NCBI GenBank assembly: GCA_009731375.1
Contig: BJOX01000304.1
Location: forward strand, 398,556 to 423,048
Reading direction: 5' to 3'
From: Paulinella micropora
Lineage: Eukaryota > Cercozoa > Imbricatea > Euglyphida
DNA length: 24,493 bases
Shown here: positions 17,082-23,876 of the stretch, in pieces
Position numbering within the stretch: the stretch's first letter is position 1
Layout of the letters: every line of letters begins with the position of its first letter
Made by a program: the position numbers and the translations under genes
The notes under the pieces: model-generated
What the model was told of the DNA's origin: nothing
What the model saw: only the letters and a program-made list of their open reading frames with translations
Databases searched by the model: none

Positions 17082-18332
17082 ATGACAACCCACCAGAGAA
17101 ATTTAGTTGGCCAAAATCCTGGCGGAGACTTCGTAAATGTCAAAGTCGGGTATGACGGACACATTGAAACCAATAATATGAAAACCGCTTTCGGCGAAGC
17201 ATTAACTAGTCAACTTACGCCAGTTGTTCAGGAGATTTTCCCCTATACCGTTAATACGCGGGTATGGTCATTAACTCAAACTAATGCGACAGTTTCATTT
17301 AATGCGAATATGGCTGAATTGAAAACACAAGCGAACAATACCGCGAGTGCCATCCTAACAAGTAAAAGAAGAATAAAATATAGGACTGGTATGGGGGTAT
17401 TAGCCCGCTTCACTGCTTTATGGTCAACCGATGATACGAAAACATATTATTCGTGTGTAGGAATTGGTGAAAGTGATTTTTCAAATGGGTTCTATTTTTA
17501 TAAAACTGATGTTGGAATGAGTATTCTACAAGCCAAAGGAGGAGCAACTACTTATATCACACAAGCAAACTGGGATGACCCGTGTGATGGAACTGGTGAT
17601 ATGCCACTCTTGGATTGGAGTAAGGGAAATGTTTTTCAAATTCAATTCCAGTATTTAGGATTTGGTGCTATACGGTTTTATATTGAAAACCCGACGACTG
17701 GCGACTTTCAATTAGTCCATACGATTAAGTATGCGAATGCCAACACTGGTGTCAGTCTGCGAAACACAACATTACCATTTACCGCACTAATGAGGAATGA
17801 TGCTTCTACTGGAATTCAAATCCTTAAAACCGCGAGTGTTGGGTTATTTATTGAAGGAACTAACACTATTAATTCAAGCATAACGAACGAAGCGGAAGGT
17901 GATAAAAAGGCGAGCACCACTGAAAGCCCAATTCTTAGCATAAAAAATAAAACAACTTTTAATGGTGGTGCGACTAATTATTCAATAGTTTATCCAACTC
18001 TCGTAAGCATATCAAACGAAGATAACAAAGTTAATAAAGTGCGAATTGTGAAAACGACTGGCACACTTACGGGACAGAACTTTGCGGATATTGATGCCAC
18101 AACTTCAATTGTATCAAAGGACACCTCTGCGACTGCCCTAGGTGGTGCTACTATAACGGACCTTATTGTTAAACTGTATGTTAATGCTTCTTCTAGCCAG
18201 CTTATTGACCTGCGAGATTACGACATACAACTCGCACCTGGCGAAAATCTAACATTTTTACAACAGTCTTTATCTACTGTTGCGAATGGAGGAAATGTGA
18301 GTGTTATAGTTAATTTTATTGAAGACCACTGA
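17082..18332 (+). CDS. Beta-rich virion-type protein
   Basis: 416 residues, no membrane segment. An N-terminal part (GGDFVNVKVGYDGHIETNNMKTAFGEALTSQLTPVVQ in pieces) leads to a lectin/concanavalin-like region: RRIKYRTGMGVLARFTALW, CVGIGESDFSNGFYFYKTD, FQIQFQYLGFGAIRFYIENP. The C-terminal third is Thr/Ser/Ile-rich beta sequence (IDLRDYDIQLAPGENLTFL). Proteins with this KYxxGxGxxxRFTA and GIG-xxDGFxF pattern occur in giant viruses and phages as surface or particle proteins; this is recalled wording, not a search. It is preceded by the same palindrome as the penton gene, suggesting late, virion-linked expression. GG lies at residues 14-15. Confidence 0.75.
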   Translation: MTTHQRNLVGQNPGGDFVNVKVGYDGHIETNNMKTAFGEALTSQLTPVVQEIFPYTVNTRVWSLTQTNATVSFNANMAELKTQANNTASAILTSKRRIKYRTGMGVLARFTALWSTDDTKTYYSCVGIGESDFSNGFYFYKTDVGMSILQAKGGATTYITQANWDDPCDGTGDMPLLDWSKGNVFQIQFQYLGFGAIRFYIENPTTGDFQLVHTIKYANANTGVSLRNTTLPFTALMRNDASTGIQILKTASVGLFIEGTNTINSSITNEAEGDKKASTTESPILSIKNKTTFNGGATNYSIVYPTLVSISNEDNKVNKVRIVKTTGTLTGQNFADIDATTSIVSKDTSATALGGATITDLIVKLYVNASSSQLIDLRDYDIQLAPGENLTFLQQSLSTVANGGNVSVIVNFIEDH

Positions 18333-18372
18333 ATATTTTTGTAATAATTTTTTCTAATATAATAATATAGTA

Positions 18373-19007
18373 ATGTATAGTCGTAAGTGTATGTTGTGGG
18401 TGGTAGGCGGTTTCTAACAAAAACATCTATCAAATCCCACATAAGAAGAATGATAAACAAATATAACGATGGTGAAGTGCTGAACCCAGAAGATAGCAAT
18501 TTCGTGCTAGACCTAATAACCCATCACCCTTGTCTAAAAAATGGCATCGTTGATGTTGAAAGTAATTTGACCACGGGAAGAAAACACTTTCGTGTAGATG
18601 GTAAGCCGTTTTCGTGGAATTGCTGTGTTGACCTCATAGGCCTTAGCAAATTAAAAAAAATGGCGAGAGTGATAAAAGAAGCGAGCAGGAATACAATAAG
18701 ACCGCAAATACAAGAATATCTTGACCTTATGGCTATTGATGTATTCGTAGAACCCCGATACATATGCGAAATAAGTGGCGATATATATGAGCGGGTTGAT
18801 GTCCATATTGACCACCACTTTGACATCATACAATTCAAAGACATCCTTCAACAATACCTTGAAGTGAATAGAGAATTAGAAGTTGAAGATGGTTTATTGA
18901 AAGAACCGCATTTCACCAAGTTTAGCGACTTTCACAAACAGAAAGCAATATTGCGGGTTATAAAAAAAGAAATAAATATTAGAGGAAAAATGTATTTCCT
19001 ACGGTAA
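18373..19007 (+). CDS. DUF3223 (DCL-like) plus HNH-like protein, frame change at start
   Basis: The main frame from 18387 begins without ATG (GTG). An ATG at 18373, four bases after an ATATAG motif, opens another frame that stops at 18415. One extra base in the AA of CGTAAGTG would join them, so 18373 is taken as the start. Residues about 5-80 carry the DUF3223 wording (GGRRFLTKTSIKSHI, NPEDSNFVLDLITHHP, HFRVDGKPFSWNCCVDLIG), a domain named from the plant DCL proteins and also found in viruses. Then YICEISGDIYE, VHIDHHFDIIQFKDILQQYL and KFSDFHKQKAILRVIKKEIN suggest an HNH-like nuclease fold. It overlaps the opposite gene by nine bases at its 3' end. Function unknown; nucleic-acid binding is likely. 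Confidence 0.68.
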
Positions 19008-19296
19008 AAACTTTTTCACTTCATCTTTATTCTTAAAATAAGGCTGTTGAACTAGCCATTCAAGATATTCTTTGTCAATCTTGGCAACATCTTCAATTTT
19101 CATTTTTTTATATTTTCCATATTGTAGAGTTTTATTTACTTCTTCCTCTTCGGNNNNNNNNNNGCCATTCAAGATATTCTTTGTCAATCTTGGCAACATC
19201 TTCAATTTTCATTTTTTTATATTTTCCATATTGTAGAACTTTATTTACTTCTTCCTCTTCATCGGGAATTTCTTTTTTTGCTTCGGCTTCGCTCAT
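18999..19296 (-). CDS. Small ExoX-C/DUF3820-like protein, gap inside
   Basis: Starts MSEAEAKKEIPDEEEEVNK at 19296, next to TATAATATACA. An acidic lead is followed by QYGKYKKMKIEDVAKIDKEY and LEWLVQQPYFKNKDEVKKFL. This is the FGKYKGKxIxDIAxxDxxYLxWL pattern of the exonuclease X C-terminal/DUF3820 type. A 10-N gap at 19154-19163 splits it, and about 96 bases around QYGKY are present on both sides, so it holds either two domain copies or an assembly duplication. A paralogue follows at 19361. Function unknown; in cellular proteins the domain accompanies exonucleases. Confidence 0.68.
19055..19259. repeat. Near-identical 96-bp direct repeat flanking a gap
   Basis: 19055-19150 and 19164-19259 differ at about two positions (gagttt versus gaactt), with the 10-N gap between them. 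Such closeness suggests two allelic contig ends that were not merged, though a true tandem duplication is possible. Confidence 0.8.
19154..19163. other. Assembly gap (10 N)
   Basis: Placeholder gap between the two repeat copies. Confidence 0.95.
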
Positions 19297-19310
19297 TGTA
19301 TATTATATAA
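19297..19310 (-). promoter_or_regulatory. TTATATAATATACA motif abutting minus-strand start
   Basis: On the minus strand TTATATAATATACA ends at the ATG at 19296, the same TATACA-ATG arrangement as before the fibre and 12827 genes. Confidence 0.5.
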
Positions 19311-19340
19311 AATTTATTTATTATAATCCAAAAATAATCT

Positions 19341-19364
19341 GGGGTCGTAGGGGCTTGTCCCTAC
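19341..19364 (-). terminator. Hairpin overlapping the stop of the 19361 gene
   Basis: GTAGGG (19347-19352) pairs with CCCTAC (19359-19364). On the minus strand it reads GTAGGGACAAGCCCCTACGACCCC, and the TAG stop lies inside the first arm. It closely matches the hairpin after the capsid stop (AGGGGCAAGCCCCCGCACCCC) and the layout of the palindromes at 14400 and 17050. Confidence 0.55.
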
Positions 19365-19633
19365 AAATACTTTTTCAATTCGTCTTTATTACTACACCAC
19401 GGCTGACGGACTAACCATTCAATATACGGCTTATCAATCTTTGCGATGTCTTCTATTTTTTTGCCCTTGTATTTACCAAAGTGAAATAAGTTTGGTTGAG
19501 CATTTCTCATTTCTTCAATCGCTTTTATTTCGTCGTGGATTACCTTTTGGACATCTTCCAACGAGAAGGATTTTTTTTCGCCTTCAATGGAAAGTTGTTG
19601 GAACTTCTCGCACAGTCTAGTGAGGGCGGACAT
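19361..19633 (-). CDS. Second ExoX-C/DUF3820-like small protein
   Basis: 90 residues. The N-terminal helical part (MSALTRLCEKFQQLS, SFSLEDVQKVIHDEIKAIEEM) is unlike its neighbour. The C-terminal part, FHFGKYKGKKIEDIAKIDKP and YIEWLVRQPWCSNKDELKKYL, is clearly paralogous to the protein at 18999-19296. The pair probably arose by duplication. Divergent from the lipase gene with about 50 bases between starts. Function unknown. Confidence 0.75.
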   Translation of the reverse strand: MSALTRLCEKFQQLSIEGEKKSFSLEDVQKVIHDEIKAIEEMRNAQPNLFHFGKYKGKKIEDIAKIDKPYIEWLVRQPWCSNKDELKKYL

Positions 19634-19683
19634 AGTAGGGGTATATAGTAGGGAGGAAAAAAATTAAAAATTAAATATATAGA
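19634..19683. promoter_or_regulatory. Divergent promoter region
   Basis: The 50 bases between two opposite starts hold ACTATATACCCC reading to the minus gene and an A-rich tract ending AAATATATAGA directly against the lipase ATG. Compact two-way promoter inferred from position and motif. Confidence 0.45.
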
Positions 19684-20373
19684 ATGACCGAGTGGATTAA
19701 GTTTGTTAAGGCTTACTCTGCTAAACATAACATAAGCTACAAGGAGGCATTGAAAAAAGCTGGTAAGGAATACAGGAAACAAAAAGGAGGCAATGCGGAT
19801 TTATCGGAGGATGTCTATTTGTCCTCGTCGGATAGAAAAGGTGCGGACGGATGGAAGCCAGTTGCCAGCCAAGAAAAGTCAACGGTGTATGAAAAAGATG
19901 GCAAAGCTATTGTAGCATTTAGAGGAAGTGTAGATAAGCGGGACCTGCTAACCGATGTCGCATTGGTGAAGGGAGTATTAAAAAGAACACCGAGATATAA
20001 AGAAGAGCAGAAGCTGGTTAATGAAGTTATAAAGAAATATGGTAAGGATAATGTTGAGCTGACGGGTCATAGCCTTGGAGGAACGATAGCAAAAGATTTA
20101 AGCCGACAGACTGGGGTAAGGGCTACAACATACAATAAAGGCAGTAGCACAAGAGACTTTGTGGAAGGAGTGATTGACCGAGTAGCTGTGAAAGTAAATC
20201 CAAAAGGTAAGCGGGCGAAGACTGCGAGGCTAACAACGAACTACCGAACCGCATTTGACCCCGTATCGTTAATGGGTGCTACGGCGGTTAATACCAGATT
20301 AGTGAAACCAAAAAAAGGAATTCATACAATTAGAAGTTTCAAGGGTAAAGGAGCCAAAAAAATATACCTATGA
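19684..20373 (+). CDS. Class-3-type lipase with basic N-terminal module
   Basis: 229 residues. The nucleophile elbow is VELTGHSLGGTIA with Ser130; Asp192 (TAFDPVSL) and His214 (KGIHTIRSF) complete a likely triad, and IVAFRGS supplies the oxyanion strand. It would cut lipid esters. Residues 1-36 form a separate lysine-rich helical module (WIKFVKAYSAKHNISYKEAL, ending RKQKGG) of a type seen at the start of virion proteins in large DNA viruses. The GG at 35-36 could be cut by the element's protease. There is no signal peptide. A role in crossing a host membrane from inside the particle, as parvoviral phospholipases do, is an inference. It ends three bases from the convergent polymerase gene. Confidence 0.83.
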   Translation: MTEWIKFVKAYSAKHNISYKEALKKAGKEYRKQKGGNADLSEDVYLSSSDRKGADGWKPVASQEKSTVYEKDGKAIVAFRGSVDKRDLLTDVALVKGVLKRTPRYKEEQKLVNEVIKKYGKDNVELTGHSLGGTIAKDLSRQTGVRATTYNKGSSTRDFVEGVIDRVAVKVNPKGKRAKTARLTTNYRTAFDPVSLMGATAVNTRLVKPKKGIHTIRSFKGKGAKKIYL

Positions 20374-20376
20374 CTT

Positions 20377-23300
20377 TCATACATCATTTGATAGTCCAAT
20401 ATCGTTCAAGCACGTAGCACGACTTAAAGCAACATATAACAAATTCATTGACAGTAGGTCTAGATTTATCCACACTGGTGTTGTTCGGCCTTGTGAGCAG
20501 TGGATGGTGGATGAGAATGTCGGCTGGATGTCCGCATACGGTTTCTTGTCTGGTATCGTTTTTTTTCTATCAAATTTCTGCTCAATATCGTCAATCGTAA
20601 TGAATATATGTTCTTTGGTGTCCCTAGTAATAGTGTGAATATCACCGTTATGGACAACCTTCGTATTACAACGAAACACAACCTGATGACCTGTTTTAAG
20701 TTGTTTATTTTGTAGCATTTTGTTATTGCTTTCATTAACATTGTTGTTAGAGTGGTGTAATATTAAAGGTGGGTTTTTGTCAGTCGGTTTAGGGTGTGGC
20801 TTAACTTGCTTATTGAGAGCATCTAATTCTTCAAGTGTTAGTATATTAGGTAGGCAGTCTTTTGCTTTATGTTGGCTAAGCTCATTACCGCCGACCTTGT
20901 AATAGTCTTCTACCTTATTTAAGATAGATTGTAGAACTAGGTCTTTGGCCTGTCTGTAATTTGTATCAAGATTTATTTTTGTAAATAGCTTGAAAGTTTT
21001 TGACTTGTGGAATGGTTCGGATGTTGGGTCTGGGCAAGGAAGCTGTGCTAAGTGGCCAAACAGAATAATTGATACACCGCCGAATGGTCTGTTGATTTTG
21101 GTGTATTTTCTGAGCATATGGTCCAGACTTTCTAAATTCTTGGATGTAAGCATAGAAACTTCATCAATAGTTATTCTGTGATTAATTGCTTCTTCGCCCA
21201 CTGGTATCGGTAGCGGAAGTCTATGATATAGCATTGTTAGTATTTTTTGGAGTGTATATTCAGAATTAATAACTTGGCGAGCATTGTGTGTCATAGCGGT
21301 TGATAAAGTCTTTTTGTCTTTGAAATGGGTGTTAGTATATTTTGATGGCTGACCAGTTAGGTATTTAATCATTTCAGATTTGCCCGTTCCAGCTTTGCAG
21401 TGAATGAGCAATAATTCTTGTTCGGGTAAAGGTTTGTATTCGTCTTTGGTGCTATAATCTGGAAGCTCTGTATCCTCAAAGGCGGAGAACTCTGGATATT
21501 GTTTATGTGGTGTTTCCAAGAATTTTTGTAATGGTAGTGTGTCTTTGAAACCGCTATGTCGCTGGTATGTTATCCGTGGTTCGCCATTTACGTAGGAAAC
21601 GAAGCAAGTCATATTCAATTGCGGTGCGATGAACTCGTCCTGTTCTAAAACCTCGGGGCGAAATTCTTTTCCTGTTTTCATATATTCGCCTTCGTATGCG
21701 ATACTGTCTGTATTAGAATATAGTAAAGTTCGCCCAGTATTTACAAGCTTTAACATTTGGTTATGAAGAACTATCTTTTGGTATGCTAGCACATAGCCAG
21801 TTAAGTGAGACATTTGAAATATGTTGTCTGTTGGGTTTGTGTCTTGGTATGTGTAAATCATTCGCTCTGGTAGCAGGTCGTCCTTCATTTCGGCATACTT
21901 ACTTTTATCGTATTTAACTCGTTTCAGGAACAATAACCTATACCCTTTTTCTTTCATCATAAAATGTATTCGCTCGTTGTATGTTTTTGAAATAGTAGAT
22001 ACTTGCTGAGTTCGGTGTATGTTAGTATTGAGAGAGCCTACCAGTAAGTTGGTTGCTTTGGCTAATGTGTCGTGTTCATAGCCAGGCTTATCAAAGTAGT
22101 AATCTTGTATATTTGTTATGTGTTCTGTGAAGGTTTTGAATGGGTTGAAGTGGTCGTCTGCTACATATAACCTCTTAATAAATATCTTAACTCCTTGGTC
22201 AAACATATACAATAATGCGGGTATGGGTTGGCATTGTGTTCCTTTTGTGGTGTAGCCGTTGAAGAAGGTTGGCACGGTGAGGTGCTTCTGGTCGTAGTCA
22301 AAAACAGCATAACCGTGTAGAGGTTTAAGTTTATTGTAGTATTCTTGGGTTAGGTCTTGGTTTATGTTAATTATGTTGCGAGGAGCAATTGGGTATTCAT
22401 TGAAGTATGACGACATTTCCCCTAGATTACCTAACGAAGCATTTGTATAAGCTTTTACCATATCAATCTGGTGTATCTTGTTGGGGTTTTTGGTGTGATG
22501 CTTAAAGATATGATGAAAGGGTATTTGACCAGATTTTACGTGTCGTAATATATTAGGTTCAGTAATTTGTGTATGGAACTTAGGTTTATGTTTTTGTATG
22601 AGACACTCTATAAATAACTGTTTAAAGTATGATGGCAATGACCAAGCGGTGGTATCCTTAGGAACGAATGATGTGTGCTTGAAGCGGTCTGAACATTTAT
22701 AGTTTAGTTTGTTTTCTTTATCTACTATTCCAATAATGTTTCCAGAATGGTCCATCATTGAATAACACTCCTTATGTTGTAGGTCAAGTTTAGTTTGTAT
22801 ATTGTTGAGTTCTTCCTGTGATATCCATTTGTTCTCGTATTGGTTCGTAGATAGTTTCACATTGCTGGCTTCGTGGTTAGTAGCATATTGGGGCCGTGGC
22901 TCTGGTATGTTTTCGTTAATATCGTATAATAGCTCAATAGATTTAATATGTTGGATACAGATGTCTTTTTGTTTTCCTTGTATTAATGTGGCGTGATAAT
23001 CGCTACATCTGATTATTATCTGTTTTGGGTAATCCTTAGTAGATGCTCGCCATAATATATTCATACCATCAAATACATAAATCCTACATCGGATGAAGTC
23101 TTCCATTTCTGNNNNNNNNNNGGTCAATGGTAATGACTTTAAGGTCTTTGTCTTCTCTTTGTTCGTAAAACCTTGCTTGCCGTTCTACAAAGTTTCTAAC
23201 CGCATTGATTGACCGCTTTAATTCGTTAGCTCTGTATATTCCTCTGACTGGTCCGTGATATCCTTCATAATCCAGATGGACTAAATAACTTGTATTTGGG

Positions 23301-23521
23301 TTTAGCTGTTGGAGCTGAGCTTCCCATCCTGGGGCATATGGTATAACGAGTGAGTTATTTCGGCCGACTAGTTCGGGGTGGTAATTTGTTAATCTGTTTA
23401 TAAGTCGCAGTGCGGTTGGAGTTGTAATGAGATACAATCTTCTTTTGCATCTTTGTCTGATGTAGTTTCCTCGTTGCTCAATATTGTAGAGAGGAAATAG
23501 TTCTGGTTGGTATTGGTCCAT
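20377..23521 (-). CDS. DNA polymerase palm fused to SF1 (Pif1/RecD-like) helicase
   Basis: About 1,045 residues, start MDQYQPELF at 23521 next to AATATACA. A 10-N gap at 23112 breaks the frame within the N-terminal part, which has no clear exonuclease. The palm: motif A QIDMVKAYTNA (about 22440-22470), motif B LAKATNLLVGSLN (about 22026-22066), motif C LLYSNTDSIAYEG (about 21698-21735), as in family B polymerases but with Asn for the first Asp of DTDS. The helicase: Walker A HCKAGTGKSEM (about 21370-21400), DEVS (about 21160), ILFGHLAQLP, LDTNYRQ, IHCSQGRTTP (about 20480-20505), YVALSRAT (about 20415). It would replicate the element. Fused replicases are known in PLVs and virophages; the exact partner set should be compared. 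Confidence 0.85.
23112..23121. other. Assembly gap (10 N) in polymerase-helicase gene
   Basis: Placeholder gap. The frame differs on the two sides and no repeat is seen at its edges, so a real piece of coding sequence is probably missing. Confidence 0.95.
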
Positions 23522-23531
23522 TGTATATTGA
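23522..23531 (-). promoter_or_regulatory. TCAATATACA motif abutting polymerase start
   Basis: On the minus strand TCAATATACA runs into the ATG at 23521, again the TATACA-ATG layout. Confidence 0.5.
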
Positions 23532-23633
23532 TAGGCAGGATAAATTTTTTGAAAAATAATTATTTAATGCTTTACATATATTATATGGATGTGTTTAGAT
23601 GTAAAATATTTTACCGATAAAAAAAATTGTTGA

Positions 23634-23837
23634 TTAATTTGACTTGCTCAGTTGCGCTTCTAACTCCTGTATCTTCCTTTTGTATTCTTCTATATCTTGT
23701 GTATATTGTATTAACTTCTGTGCTTTGGTTCGCCGTTCTTCGTTTAGGCGGTCTTTATTGCGGTAATAGTATGAGAGAGCTTTCTCATTATTCCTTTTTC
23801 TCCTTTCGTCTCCTTCATATATCTTTGGTCGCGGCAT
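23634..23837 (-). CDS. Small basic coiled-coil protein
   Basis: 67 residues: MPRPKIYEGDERRKRNNEKA, then an aromatic patch (SYYYRNKDRL) and a leucine-spaced coiled coil (IEEYKRKIQELEAQLSK). The ATG lies directly after TATATATATA. The start resembles small bZIP-like or AT-hook-like DNA-binding proteins of viruses and protists, but no family can be named. It lies between the polymerase gene and the zinc-finger gene on the same strand. Confidence 0.65.
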   Translation of the reverse strand: MPRPKIYEGDERRKRNNEKALSYYYRNKDRLNEERRTKAQKLIQYTQDIEEYKRKIQELEAQLSKSN

Positions 23838-23850
23838 TATATATATATGT
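23838..23850 (-). promoter_or_regulatory. TATATATATA motif abutting start
   Basis: Minus strand ACATATATATATA directly before the ATG at 23837. Confidence 0.45.
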
Positions 23851-23876
23851 AATATTATTTTTATAAATGTAAAATA

